Assembly (NCBI RefSeq): GCF_949774925.1
Contig: NZ_OX458932.1
Location: 1,240,001 to 1,304,000, forward strand
DNA: 64,000 nt
Source: Candidatus Methylacidiphilum fumarolicum
GTDB lineage: Bacteria > Verrucomicrobiota > Verrucomicrobiia > Methylacidiphilales > Methylacidiphilaceae
Reading direction: 5' to 3'
Positions 27,818 to 37,246 of this stretch are shown here, one piece after another. The notes beneath the pieces were generated by a model. The model was not told where the DNA came from and made no database searches. It worked only from the letters and a program-made list of their open reading frames with translations. Within the stretch, counting starts at the first letter, position 1; every line of letters starts with the position of its first letter. The position numbers and the translations under genes are program-made.

Positions 27818-28261
27818 TTATTGACTTTCTATAATTTCTGATTCTAATTCTACAGATCCTTTTAAAGATTGAGTAATCAAGCAATTTTCTTCTGCTTTAC
27901 GCAATAACCTACGAGCTTTTTCTTTATCTGTGCCTGGAGGGACAAAAAGTTTGGTTTTCAGGGAAAAATGGACAAAATACCTTGCCCCATCTTTTCGATC
28001 GAGTGTTCCATCAGCTTGACATTCAATTTTATGCCAATGAAAATGATTAGCTTCAGCAACAGAATCGAATGTTAAAATCAAACAGCTGGATAATGAGGCA
28101 GGCAAAAGGGTTTCTGGTGACCATGTGTTCTTAGGTCCTCCATATTGTACTGGAGCGTTGATTTCAATGGGCGGCAAATCCTCATCTATACCTTTTGCAA
28201 TAAGATTTCCAAAAGGACCTCCTGAAGAAACAACTTTATAGTGGTGGGGTAGTGGATGCAT
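27818..28261 (-). CDS. OsmC/Ohr-family peroxidase
   Basis: A 147-residue OsmC-family protein. The two redox cysteines are Cys60 (ASLSSCLILTF) and Cys127 (AEENCLITQSL), with the usual spacing. The family reduces organic hydroperoxides using lipoyl or thiol donors. The sequence ETLLPASLSSC fits the OsmC/YhfA branch better than Ohr, though the subclass is not certain. It is monocistronic and convergent with the ribokinase unit. Confidence 0.87.
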   Translation of the reverse strand: MHPLPHHYKVVSSGGPFGNLIAKGIDEDLPPIEINAPVQYGGPKNTWSPETLLPASLSSCLILTFDSVAEANHFHWHKIECQADGTLDRKDGARYFVHFSLKTKLFVPPGTDKEKARRLLRKAEENCLITQSLKGSVELESEIIESQ

Positions 28262-28636
28262 GTCATCACAATATCAAAATTCTTTGTTTCATCAAATAAT
28301 TTCTTGGTAATGTCTCAGCAAATAGAAGAAAATCTTATTTTCTAAAAGAAAACGTTTCCATTTTTCAAGCTTCATATCATAAGAAAAAAGATTAAATGAT
28401 ATTTGTATAATATTGATTTACAAAGAGATAATAATTTTACATATTTTTTTTATAAAAAGGGGAATCTTATATTTTTTAATTTTCTATCTTCTGATTAAAA
28501 CGTATTAACCACAACATAATTAATATTAATAATATGCATTCTTTTAAAATTTTAAGTAAAATTGTTGACATCTATCTTTATTTTTTTTAGAAGAATAAGT
28601 TTTAAATAAAAATTATTTAAAAGTGATTAAAATATT
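28262..28636. other. Extremely AT-rich divergent intergenic region
   Basis: About 375 bases with very few G or C residues between the divergent osmC-like and rlpA-like genes. No gene or clear hairpin is visible. Such sequence suits promoters and binding of nucleoid proteins. Confidence 0.4.
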
Positions 28637-28999
28637 ATGTTTTTTTTATTTTTCCTCTTTTCTCTTTTTCCTTTTCATAAAAAAGCTTTTTCCTATATGC
28701 CAACGGAGGTTAGGCTAAGAGGACTGGCTTCTTGGTATGCGGAGCCTGGTCATGTGGGAAGAAAATTTGTAAAAGAACATAAGTTTACAGCTGCGCACAA
28801 GACTTTGCCTTTTGGAACCTATGTTGAAGTTCACAATTTAAAAAATAATCGTACAGTCATTGTTTGTATTGATGATCGGGGACCATTCATCAAAAACAGA
28901 ATTATTGATTTGTCAAAGCCTGCCGCTGAAAAGCTAGAAATGATCCATTCGGGCATTGTTCCTGTGGAATTGAAAGTGATTCGATATACTGCTTATTGA
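28637..28999 (+). CDS. rlpA: RlpA-like double-psi beta-barrel protein
   Basis: A 120-residue exported protein with a hydrophobic signal (about residues 1-15) followed by one double-psi beta-barrel. The RlpA motifs LASWYAEPG, AAHKTLPFGT, IDDRGPF and IDLSKPAAEKL are all present. RlpA proteins act at the septum as lytic transglycosylases or structural cell-wall proteins. This is a minimal version without a SPOR domain. It meets the methyltransferase gene tail to tail with 17 bases between stops. Confidence 0.86.
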   Translation: MFFLFFLFSLFPFHKKAFSYMPTEVRLRGLASWYAEPGHVGRKFVKEHKFTAAHKTLPFGTYVEVHNLKNNRTVIVCIDDRGPFIKNRIIDLSKPAAEKLEMIHSGIVPVELKVIRYTAY

Positions 29000-29016
29000 A
29001 CAAGGATTGGAACTTT

Positions 29017-29676
29017 TTATCCATTAAAGATTCCATGAATCATAAAATGGAAATCAGAGATTTGTTCCACAGTAAAGGAGAGATTTTTAGATTGGATTTC
29101 TCGACGTATCTCCTCAATTGTAAAGGAAGCAAGTAGGGAATTAAAAAAGTCTCTTTTTAAAAGAAAGGGGGCATTTTGAACATAGCTTTCAGTCAACAGC
29201 CTGGCTTTTTCTATTGATTCAGGTCGGATAAGATCCACGAAAAAAATAAAAGTTCCTTTTTTAGCATACTTTTTGATTGCTTGCCATGCTATTGTTAACC
29301 TTGGCAAATGATGTAATAAGCTATTGCTAAGCAGAACATCAAAAGGAGCTGGATAGGACCAATTTGGAATTACCCCCTCAAAAAGTTGAATGGAATGGGA
29401 AAGATGGTATTCTTCGATTCTTTTTCTCCCAATAGAGAGCATTGAAGAGGAGCCATCGACACCGATAATTTTTGCCTTTGGAAATCTTTTGGCAAAGCGA
29501 ATGGAAATGTCAGCTGTCCCACAGCCCATGTCGAGAACTAATCCTTCATTAAATGCAGAAAAAATGGCGGCAAATCGATCGATAACTGCCTGATGAGCAG
29601 TGGAAAAGTCAGCCGAAGCATAGGCTAAAGCTTGATGAGGATCAAGCATTAGTTCAGGCTCAAGCGTTCTTTCCAT
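29017..29676 (-). CDS. Class I SAM-dependent methyltransferase
   Basis: A 219-residue Rossmann-fold methyltransferase. Motif I is LDMGCGTADISIRFA, the acidic end of strand 2 is IGVDGSSSML, and the post-motif is LLSNSLLHHLP. These give SAM binding but not the acceptor. The gene lies immediately downstream of the globin-Roadblock gene on the same strand (56 bases), so the two may be cotranscribed. The start codon region marks the edge of the segment copied to 18033. Confidence 0.84.
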   Translation of the reverse strand: MERTLEPELMLDPHQALAYASADFSTAHQAVIDRFAAIFSAFNEGLVLDMGCGTADISIRFAKRFPKAKIIGVDGSSSMLSIGRKRIEEYHLSHSIQLFEGVIPNWSYPAPFDVLLSNSLLHHLPRLTIAWQAIKKYAKKGTFIFFVDLIRPESIEKARLLTESYVQNAPFLLKRDFFNSLLASFTIEEIRREIQSKNLSFTVEQISDFHFMIHGIFNG

Positions 29677-30655
29677 TGATTTTAGGGATCTATTTATTTA
29701 TGGATTTTTTAAGTTTGAAGTTGTTATCTTTGTTAAGGGAAAGTGAGCAAAAGGGTTTTGATTTTTTCTGCTGCCTTTCGAAGCAAAAGAGTGATCATGC
29801 CTTCGTAAGCATGGGTAGGATAAAGGATCCCAATGGCCGAATGGGGGTCAGCCATGCAAATGTAAAGTTGCACCTGACTTCCCGTGATCTTTGTTTCCAA
29901 TATATTTCCTGCTCCTGCTAATTCACATAGCCTTTTGGCATGTCCAATAGTGGAACTGACTACGGAAGCAATAATGTTTGAATAGTTTGAGAAACTGCAT
30001 CGGCTGACCGTAGCTCCCTTATTTGTAGAGATGACGATACCAAGAATATCTGGGTTCGCTGCAAAAAGATCAGATATTATTTGAGAAAGCTCTTGTTCCA
30101 GATACCGTACGAGATATTCGAAAGATTGGCTTTTTTTATGCTCCTCAATCATAACCTGGGCCAGCGCTTCGTAAGCCTTTATCCAGGTTTGTTCCAATTC
30201 TTTTGTCCATTCTTTCCCTATGATTTTTCCAAGCGTCCAAATAAGAGTGTGACCAATCAACGGATAATGTTCCACTTCCACCCCATACTTAACATGCCGA
30301 CGGGCTAATTCTTTTGCAGCATCCAAAGCCGTATCGATATCTTGAAGGTTTAAAACTATCCAATTTAAGACATCTATTAGTTTTCTACCTTGTTTTTCAA
30401 TATTCTCTCTAAAAAGAGATCGTACATTAGGTTCTACCTCAAAGAGCCTTTTGTAAAAAAGTCGTCCTGCTTCATCAGCCTTGTCTATCACATAGAGCCA
30501 ACTTTTTTGAATTAGTTTTATTTGCTCTTGAGTCATAAAAAGAAAAATAATTTACAATTTTTGTAAATGAAGCTATATAAAATAAATTTATTTTCTTCAA
30601 GATGTTCTTTAATGTTCTTGATTGCATTGGAAAGCTTCATACCAGGGGAGTCCTC
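29667..30655. repeat. Source-like copy of the globin segment found at 18033-19035
   Basis: About 0.99 kb here matches the piece inserted between the two amtB/nrdA repeats. The two globin copies differ at many positions, unlike the nearly identical flanking duplication, so they separated earlier or one evolves faster. Confidence 0.85.
29733..30536 (-). CDS. Globin fused to a Roadblock/LC7-like domain
   Basis: A 267-residue protein with two domains. Residues 1-135 form a single-domain-type globin with the HGbI-like haem pocket: Tyr28 (B10, LFY), Gln49 (E7, EKQGRKL) and proximal His81 (RRHVKYG). These align with Tyr29 and Gln50 of Hell's Gate globin I with a one-residue offset. Residues 138-265 match the shape of a Roadblock/LC7 (MglB-like) domain: a helix, the strand PDILGIVIST, a long helix, the strand VQLYICMAD and a final helix ending in AAEKIKTLL. 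Roadblock domains regulate small GTPases or serve as dimer scaffolds. The pairing suggests a haem-based O2/NO signal passed to a partner. A decaying copy lies at 18102-18920. Confidence 0.75.
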   Translation of the reverse strand: MTQEQIKLIQKSWLYVIDKADEAGRLFYKRLFEVEPNVRSLFRENIEKQGRKLIDVLNWIVLNLQDIDTALDAAKELARRHVKYGVEVEHYPLIGHTLIWTLGKIIGKEWTKELEQTWIKAYEALAQVMIEEHKKSQSFEYLVRYLEQELSQIISDLFAANPDILGIVISTNKGATVSRCSFSNYSNIIASVVSSTIGHAKRLCELAGAGNILETKITGSQVQLYICMADPHSAIGILYPTHAYEGMITLLLRKAAEKIKTLLLTFP

Positions 30656-30692
30656 GTAAAAAGTAAAAGGATATTTTTCTGAAATTAAGAAT

Positions 30693-33116
30693 CTAAAATA
30701 AATAACTTAAGGTTCCTTGAATCCAAAAAGGCATTCCTGGAACAATATTAGCGTAATCAAAAATTCTTGCCGCTTGAATTCCTACCCCAAAAGGTAACCA
30801 GTATTTATTATCTGTTGTGTTGAAAAGGTAAAGGGAAAATTGCCAGTGAGGTAGGGAGTAAAAAAGCCGTGTTCTAATAATAAATTCAGGAGGAATGGAA
30901 TCAGCATAGTTATACCCAAGAAATTGTCTACTAAACCAACTAAACCCAACCGCAAATCCTAATCCTGAAGAGGAAGTATAATTGATCATGCCATCTATAA
31001 CATTTGTTGGCCAGCCGATAAATGGATAAACGCCAGCAGGGAAAAAAGCATTGTTGTTCAGAGGTAAAGAAAATAGTAGTGCCTCACTGGTAGAGTAAGT
31101 CTGAGTTTCTAAGGGCCCATGACCGACCTTTGTCCAGTCTTCAATCCCATATTGGTATGCATAGCCTAGCCGGCAGAGTAATGATTGGTGAGGTTTATAA
31201 GAAAAGTCCAATTCAAAACCACTCACTGCTGTCTTTGTAGGTGTCAATCCTACATTATCGATCCAAAGGTCTTGGGAAAAAATTGTGCCATCAATAAACA
31301 ACCGCTTGTTTAGAATGTTTAATTTTATGCCAGCTTCATAGAGCTCGTCACATTGATGGAAGGATTGGGAATTAAAAAGAGGAGAGTACCCGCCAAGGAC
31401 TGCTGCATCAGTAGTATATTCAAGGATGTATGTAAAATAAATGTTCATCCACTCAAATGGCATGTAACTAGGACTGATTGAGAAGAGGGGGAGGGATTGT
31501 GTTGTTTTTAATCCCTTAAAAAGCATTGGAGGAGTTCCAGGAGGAGTTTGAGCCTGTACAAAGTAGTTGGTATCTCTTAGCCCTAGAGAAAGTCTCCAAG
31601 ATTGGTTTAAGCTTATTGTTTGCTGTATAAAAGGAGCTATAGAGCAAAAAAAACTATTTGTAGATCCTCCAGAACCATTTAAAGGATTAAAAAAATAGCC
31701 ATTTGGGGCTCCAGGAATTGGCCAAAGCCCCCCAAATTTTGCATGGGGATTCATAATATTCTTTTGGAAAAAAGAAGAAGAAATCATATTCCAACTAGTA
31801 GGGAAGCTTGAAACCATATCCCAACTATTTGCCCCAAAGAAAGAGGTGGCTACATAATCGAGATTTCTTTGGATATGCCATTCAATGCCACTATCCATCA
31901 GATCAGTGAATGAAAAAGTTGAATTAGCTTCTGAAAATTCAATATTGGCAACACACTCCGTTCGGTGCCCAATTTCATAATCTCCCCTACTCGAAAGACA
32001 ATAATAAACAGGTGGTTGCAGGAGTTGTTCCCGATTATACCACACCAAGGTATTGTCTAAAATCGTTAACCGATCATTAATTGAGAATTTCTGAATCAAC
32101 TGTAGCATTCCTAGCATAGCCCGCGCCCCACCTTCAGGATTTTGAAGGAGGAGCCTACGACTGATTGGAAGAAGAGGACCGGCATAGAGGGAATAGGGAG
32201 GATTATTTATTTGTCCTACATTGATTAAGGAAGGCGGAAGAGATCCAGAAGAATAGAGACCATTTTCAATTAAGTTTTCCGTTGGCCTATTCATCCACAT
32301 AAAAAGTGGAGTATAGTCATAGGTTCCGAAATCGCCGAGAAAATCGACTTGATAGTTCTCTGGAGAGTGAATTCCTACATTAAAATAGAGATTTTGTTGA
32401 TCATTGTGAACATATTGATAATAATTTCCATTTTCCATGCCTTGATAACTGATTCTATAAGCAATATTTGGAGAGATTGGTCCTCCAAAGTCTATGAGCC
32501 ACATATATTTTTCGTACATCCCAGTAGTCCATTGAGCTGTTCCACGAAAAGAATCAAAATAGGGTTGTTTTGTTAGATAGTTGGTCACTCCAGAGCTTGT
32601 TTGGGTGGCTCCAAAGACTGCTTGTGAGGGACCTTCGATAAAATCTAACGATTCAATCATATTCCAGTTCATAGGAATTCCTTGGAAGGCACCGTTTTGG
32701 ATGTTCATTTCAATGCCATTAATATAGGGAATAGAAGGATAGCCTCTTGAGAAGGGAGCTATCCCTAGACCGTAGTTTACCGATGAATAAGCAGAAGGGA
32801 TATAAAAGGCCATGCTCAGAGGATCTAAAAAAGGCTGCAATCCCATCCCTAGCGCCTGAATCAGTGTTTTGTCTATTGTAAAAACAGTGCGAGGTGCATC
32901 TAAAATATCCATTGGTCCAAAGCCTTTCGAAGGTGAAAGAAAAAAGGAAGACTTTTCCTTTGGTTCTATTGGCACTTGCCCTTTGACTTTTATTGGTGGA
33001 ACGGCTAAAGCATCCTCTGCCACAGCATCGGCTGTGGAACCCATTCCGTTATCAGGATAAAGAGAAGTGATTAAAAAAAGGGGAGTCAGATAAAATACAA
33101 TCTGCCTCTGGTTCAT
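30693..33116 (-). CDS. TonB-dependent outer-membrane receptor, last gene of the nitrate operon
   Basis: An 807-residue exported protein with a signal peptide, a plug domain (about residues 70-190; DFIEGPSQAVFGATQTSSGV is the typical plug segment) and a C-terminal 22-strand barrel ending in YLF. Such receptors import iron complexes, cobalamin, nickel or sugars with energy from TonB. No clear TonB box is visible. Its start ATG overlaps the stop of the NarK-like gene by four bases, so it is translationally coupled to the nitrate operon, an unusual place for a receptor. The ligand is unknown; a metal or cofactor needed by the reductases is one possibility. Confidence 0.87.
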   Translation of the reverse strand: MNQRQIVFYLTPLFLITSLYPDNGMGSTADAVAEDALAVPPIKVKGQVPIEPKEKSSFFLSPSKGFGPMDILDAPRTVFTIDKTLIQALGMGLQPFLDPLSMAFYIPSAYSSVNYGLGIAPFSRGYPSIPYINGIEMNIQNGAFQGIPMNWNMIESLDFIEGPSQAVFGATQTSSGVTNYLTKQPYFDSFRGTAQWTTGMYEKYMWLIDFGGPISPNIAYRISYQGMENGNYYQYVHNDQQNLYFNVGIHSPENYQVDFLGDFGTYDYTPLFMWMNRPTENLIENGLYSSGSLPPSLINVGQINNPPYSLYAGPLLPISRRLLLQNPEGGARAMLGMLQLIQKFSINDRLTILDNTLVWYNREQLLQPPVYYCLSSRGDYEIGHRTECVANIEFSEANSTFSFTDLMDSGIEWHIQRNLDYVATSFFGANSWDMVSSFPTSWNMISSSFFQKNIMNPHAKFGGLWPIPGAPNGYFFNPLNGSGGSTNSFFCSIAPFIQQTISLNQSWRLSLGLRDTNYFVQAQTPPGTPPMLFKGLKTTQSLPLFSISPSYMPFEWMNIYFTYILEYTTDAAVLGGYSPLFNSQSFHQCDELYEAGIKLNILNKRLFIDGTIFSQDLWIDNVGLTPTKTAVSGFELDFSYKPHQSLLCRLGYAYQYGIEDWTKVGHGPLETQTYSTSEALLFSLPLNNNAFFPAGVYPFIGWPTNVIDGMINYTSSSGLGFAVGFSWFSRQFLGYNYADSIPPEFIIRTRLFYSLPHWQFSLYLFNTTDNKYWLPFGVGIQAARIFDYANIVPGMPFWIQGTLSYLF

Positions 33117-34414
33117 TTTTTTCTTTTTTCTATTTCCCCTTCCTCTTTGGATCCAAAAGTTAAAAAAGGGAAGAAAGGGAATTTCTTGCTTTTATACGGA
33201 CTTTCCAAAAAAGGATTTGGAGGGAAAGGTCTTTTGACTTCTGACAGCAAGACAATAGAGAGGATTCCGCAAATTAAAAAAAAGAGCGAAAAGAGTATGA
33301 AACCAAAAGAGCAAGAACCAAAAGACTCTTTGATTTTTCCAAGAAAAATAGGTAAGAGAAAACCGCCAATGCCTCCTGCAGCTCCTACAATTCCTGTCGT
33401 TAAGCCAATATGGGAGGCAGTTTGCGTGCCCACCAATTGAAATATGGCCCCATTGGCTAAGCCAAGACATCCCATCATAAAAAATATTGGAGTTAATTCT
33501 AAAAGCAGAGGAAAGTAAAAGGAGGGAAGAAAAGCAAAAAAGCTGCCTAAGCTAATTAAAAGAAACAATACCTTTATTCCGCCCAATTTGTCGGCTATTG
33601 CTCCACCTAAAGGCCTTAAAAGGCTTCCAGAGGCAATGAGCAAGGTTTGAAGCCCTCCCGCCTTCACTTTCTCTACTCCATACTCATCGACAAGAAAGAA
33701 CCCCAGATAGCTTGAAAAGCCTATAAAACCACCAAAATTAAGGCTATACAAAAGGGAAAAAAGCCATGTCTTTTTCTGACAGAGCACTCGAATGATACTT
33801 TCCCCAGTAATTCTTTCATTCTGGGGCCGAGGAGCATCTTCAGCAAAAAAAAACACGAAAAGGAAAACAATGAATAGGAGCAGGAAGAAAAAGCCGAAAA
33901 CCGAATGCCACCCGTATCTGTGTGCAATCATAGGACCGAAAAGTGTACTAAGAAGCGTGCCGCTATTTCCGCTTCCAGTCAGTCCTAAAACAAGTCCTTG
34001 ATGCTGCGGCAAAAACCACCTACTTGCCATTGGAATGGCGACAGCAAAACTTGCTCCAGCAACTCCAAGAAGGATACCAATGAAATATATTTCTTTAAGA
34101 GTATGGGCAAATGCAAAACCCCAGACGAGAGGGATAAACGAAACTCCCATGGCAATAAGAGCCGTTTTTTTCCCTCCAAAGCCTGATTCAGCTATTCCCA
34201 AGGCAATTCGTAAACTGCTCCCTGAAAGAATAGGTAAAGCCACCATAATCCCTTTTTCAACCGGTGTCAGCTTTAATTCATCTGCTATAAAGGTCCCCAC
34301 GGCCCCTAGAATTACCCATATGGCAAAACTGATGTCGAAATAGAAAAATGAAGAACAAAGGGTCAAAAGGCTTTGTTTATTGACAAAGATATTGGAAAAA
34401 AAGGGCTTTTTCAT
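33113..34414 (-). CDS. Nitrate/nitrite transporter, NarK/NasA type (MFS)
   Basis: A 433-residue major facilitator with about 12 membrane helices. The nitrate-nitrite porter features are present: an early GIMVALPILSGSSLRIALG segment and GLTGSGNSGTLLSTLFGP. It lies eight bases after nirD and overlaps the TonB-dependent receptor start. It imports nitrate for assimilation or exports nitrite. No linked ABC-type permease genes occur, so it is probably the only nitrate importer of this cluster. Confidence 0.9.
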   Translation of the reverse strand: MKKPFFSNIFVNKQSLLTLCSSFFYFDISFAIWVILGAVGTFIADELKLTPVEKGIMVALPILSGSSLRIALGIAESGFGGKKTALIAMGVSFIPLVWGFAFAHTLKEIYFIGILLGVAGASFAVAIPMASRWFLPQHQGLVLGLTGSGNSGTLLSTLFGPMIAHRYGWHSVFGFFFLLLFIVFLFVFFFAEDAPRPQNERITGESIIRVLCQKKTWLFSLLYSLNFGGFIGFSSYLGFFLVDEYGVEKVKAGGLQTLLIASGSLLRPLGGAIADKLGGIKVLFLLISLGSFFAFLPSFYFPLLLELTPIFFMMGCLGLANGAIFQLVGTQTASHIGLTTGIVGAAGGIGGFLLPIFLGKIKESFGSCSFGFILFSLFFLICGILSIVLLSEVKRPFPPNPFLESPYKSKKFPFFPFLTFGSKEEGEIEKRKK

Positions 34415-34422
34415 GAGAGATA

Positions 34423-34782
34423 TTACGTAAGGCTATCGTTGTTTGAAGCCATGGGGATTTTTATAAAAATCTGCTGGTTTTTTACAAAGGCAGGATACAC
34501 TTTAATTCGAAACTTTTCAGAGATTGTGCAGTTGCCCGTTTCAAAAGAAAAAGGGTAAGCATGTAGTGGACAAATGAAGGTCTTTTCATCATAGAGAGCT
34601 TCAGCAATTGGCCCTCCTTGATGTGGGCATTTGCCTTCAACTGCCCATATTTTTCCCGAACGGGTTTTAAAGAGGGCAATTTTTATCTTTCCAATTCGAA
34701 AGCATCTACCTATGCCACTGACCAGTTCGTTGAGGTGACACACTTGATAGACCCTCTCATTATCCAGCATATTGCCATTCAT
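34423..34782 (-). CDS. nirD: Nitrite reductase small subunit (Rieske protein)
   Basis: A 119-residue NirD from the ATG at 34782, which has AAAGGAGAA six bases upstream; a longer frame reaching into nirB is less likely. It has a complete Rieske [2Fe-2S] site: Cys52-Pro-His54 and Cys71-Pro-Leu-His74. Some NirD proteins have lost these ligands, so cluster binding is expected here. With NirB it forms the NAD(P)H-dependent assimilatory nitrite reductase. It lies 22 bases after nirB. Confidence 0.92.
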   Translation of the reverse strand: MNGNMLDNERVYQVCHLNELVSGIGRCFRIGKIKIALFKTRSGKIWAVEGKCPHQGGPIAEALYDEKTFICPLHAYPFSFETGNCTISEKFRIKVYPAFVKNQQIFIKIPMASNNDSLT

Positions 34783-34804
34783 TATTCGTTCTCCTTTTAG
34801 GATT

Positions 34805-37246
34805 TTAGGAAATGGGATTGGGACAGCTTGTTTCAGAAGCAAATTGATAAGGAAATTCTTCCTGTTGCGCAGCTTTCCAAGGATCCTCGTAGGCTGCTAT
34901 CGCCTGTTCTATTTCTCTGTCCAACCTGTTTTTTTCGGCTTCAGGAGCTGAGAGTATTGCAGTTCTTATTGCTTCGATTCCCAGTCGTTCAACAAAACTA
35001 TAGCTCCTTTCTGCATATTTTGCGTTTTCTCGATAGTATTGAATGAACCGACCAATACATAAAAGCGCTTCCTCATGATCCTTAGCGATTGTGAGAAGAT
35101 CTCCAGCTCTAACCCTTGACCCAGCAGCTCCTCCAATATAAATTTCCCAGCCTGTTCCAATAGCTACAACCCCAATGTCTTTGACAGTGGCTTCTGCACA
35201 GTTCCTCGAACAACCACTTACGGCAAGCTTGAGCTTCGCTGGAGCTTCTATTCCCTGAAATCTCTTTTCAATTGCTATCCCAAGCTTAGTAGAATCGCCT
35301 ACACCAAATCGGCAAAATTCGATTCCTACACAGGTCTTGCAGGTTCTGAAAGCTTTCGTATAGGCATGACCGCAATTCATTCCCAGCTCTTTCCATACCA
35401 AAGGCAGTTGCTCTTTTTTTAGCCCAAGCATGTCTATTCTTTGGCCTCCTGTAATTTTTATCATGGGGATCTTGTATTTTTCGGAGACATCAGCAATTTT
35501 TCGTAGTTGTTCAGGAGTGGTGATGCCTCCATAGATTCGGGGAACTACCGAATAGGTCCCATCTTTTTGGATATTTGCATGAACTCGGTCATTGATGAAT
35601 CTCGCATCTGGTTCTTCTTTGTATGATTTACCCCAGATAGTTCTTAAAAGGCTGGCTAATGCCGGTTTGCAGGCAGCTTCTTCTTTTCCTCCTGCTAGTT
35701 GCTGAAAGACAGCTGAAACACTTCGTAGTTGTCTTTTTTTAATCTCTTCGATCAGTTCCCTTTTTCTCAAAGGAATGCAAGGTACATAATAATGAATGGA
35801 AGGATCATCAGAAATTGACTTTTGAGTTGTTTTTTCAAAAAGTCTTTGCACAAGACCTTTGCAACTGCCACATCCAGTTCCAGCTCGACTGATGGTCATA
35901 ACTTCTTTGAGGGTAGAAGAGCCTTTCTGAATAGCTTGTAGAATTTCTTTTTTCGTTACTCCATTGCAGTTACATACTTGAAAATCCTCTGGTTTGTTTT
36001 CTATTGGTTTTTCTTTTGTTGTGAAGGTTCCTTCGGTTAGAAGATCTTTTGGAGCACAGGTTAGGGGGAGGGATTTTTCGTAGAATTGCAGAGCTTCTAA
36101 TGCATGGGATGAAGGCCCAAGGAAAATCCCCCCAATTATATTTTTTTCATTTATCACGATTTTTCTATAAATTCCTCGGTTTGGTTCGGCATAGAGCACA
36201 ATCTCTTCCCCATGTTCTGGTTCAATGCGACCAAAAGAAAGAAGGTCGATTCCGGCAACTTTCAATCGAGCAATCGGCAGAGAACCATTGTAGCCTTGTG
36301 TATGGGTTTTGCCTAAGAACGATCGTGCGGCTATAGCAGCTTGCTGCCAAGCAGCGGCAACTAAACCGTAGGTTTGGCCATTAAACTCGATGCATTCACC
36401 TATTGCAAAGATCCCTGGATGAGAAATCGATTCCATACGAGAATCGACAAGAATGCCTTTGTTTACAGCAATACCGGAGTTTTTAGCCAAAAGGCAGTTT
36501 GGTTCAATTCCTGTAGCAATAACAACAAGATCTGCTAGGGCTTCTTTGTGGTTTTCAAATAAGATGGCCAGGCTATTGCCTTTATTTTCTATGCCGATCG
36601 TTCTTGTTTGTATCAAGACTTGGATATTAAGTTTTTCTAACTCCTGTTTTAAAATAGCTCCCGCCATTCCATCCAGCTGCTTTTCCATCAAATGGCCCAT
36701 AAGATGGACAAGACTAACCTGTAGCCCTCTTTTCTTTAGCCCATAGGCTGCTTCTATCCCTAGAAGTCCCCCACCGATAACGATTGCCTTTTTTGCGTCT
36801 GAAAGAAGCTTGAGAATGTGGTTACAATCGTTGATTTCTCTAAATGTGTATATTCTCTGAGCAAGTTTTCCTGATTGATCGAAAATCCCAGGCAGTTTAG
36901 GGATCGATGGAACACTCCCTGTGGCCAAAAGAAGTTTGTCATATGGAATTTTTTCTTTTTCCGTCCATACTCTTTTTTGGATTGGATCAATGTGTAAGGC
37001 TTCACAACAGGGTCTGACCACAATTCCATGCTCTTGAAACCATTGTAAACTTTTAAGTTCAATTGTCTGAGGCTCCGTTTCCCCAGCGAGCACACTGGAA
37101 AGTAAAATTCGATTGTAGCCAACCCTGCTTTCCTTTCCAAGCAGAGTAATCTGATAGCGCTCTGTTCCTCCGATTTCGACCAGTTCTTCAAGGAATCTTA
37201 CAGCGGCCATTCCGGCACCAATGATGAGGAGTTTTTCTTTTTTCAT
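34805..37246 (-). CDS. nirB: Assimilatory nitrite reductase large subunit
   Basis: An 813-residue flavoprotein reducing nitrite to ammonium. Domains in order are an FAD/NAD(P)H oxidoreductase (about 1-300; LLIIGAGMAA and AIVIGGGLLGIEAA), a BFD-like [2Fe-2S] site (Cys425, Cys427, Cys459, Cys462), then the nitrite/sulfite reductase ferredoxin-like half (about 545-610) and the sirohaem/[4Fe-4S] domain (Cys639, Cys645, Cys679, Cys683). The C-terminal 80 residues are an acidic/aromatic extension. It shares one base with the nasA stop, giving tight coupling. Confidence 0.94.
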   Translation of the reverse strand: MKKEKLLIIGAGMAAVRFLEELVEIGGTERYQITLLGKESRVGYNRILLSSVLAGETEPQTIELKSLQWFQEHGIVVRPCCEALHIDPIQKRVWTEKEKIPYDKLLLATGSVPSIPKLPGIFDQSGKLAQRIYTFREINDCNHILKLLSDAKKAIVIGGGLLGIEAAYGLKKRGLQVSLVHLMGHLMEKQLDGMAGAILKQELEKLNIQVLIQTRTIGIENKGNSLAILFENHKEALADLVVIATGIEPNCLLAKNSGIAVNKGILVDSRMESISHPGIFAIGECIEFNGQTYGLVAAAWQQAAIAARSFLGKTHTQGYNGSLPIARLKVAGIDLLSFGRIEPEHGEEIVLYAEPNRGIYRKIVINEKNIIGGIFLGPSSHALEALQFYEKSLPLTCAPKDLLTEGTFTTKEKPIENKPEDFQVCNCNGVTKKEILQAIQKGSSTLKEVMTISRAGTGCGSCKGLVQRLFEKTTQKSISDDPSIHYYVPCIPLRKRELIEEIKKRQLRSVSAVFQQLAGGKEEAACKPALASLLRTIWGKSYKEEPDARFINDRVHANIQKDGTYSVVPRIYGGITTPEQLRKIADVSEKYKIPMIKITGGQRIDMLGLKKEQLPLVWKELGMNCGHAYTKAFRTCKTCVGIEFCRFGVGDSTKLGIAIEKRFQGIEAPAKLKLAVSGCSRNCAEATVKDIGVVAIGTGWEIYIGGAAGSRVRAGDLLTIAKDHEEALLCIGRFIQYYRENAKYAERSYSFVERLGIEAIRTAILSAPEAEKNRLDREIEQAIAAYEDPWKAAQQEEFPYQFASETSCPNPIS

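Noticed and set aside
34783..34842. A 20-residue N-terminal extension of NirD overlapping nirB
   Set aside because: The internal ATG at 34782 has a strong AAAGGAGAA ribosome site and gives the normal NirD length.
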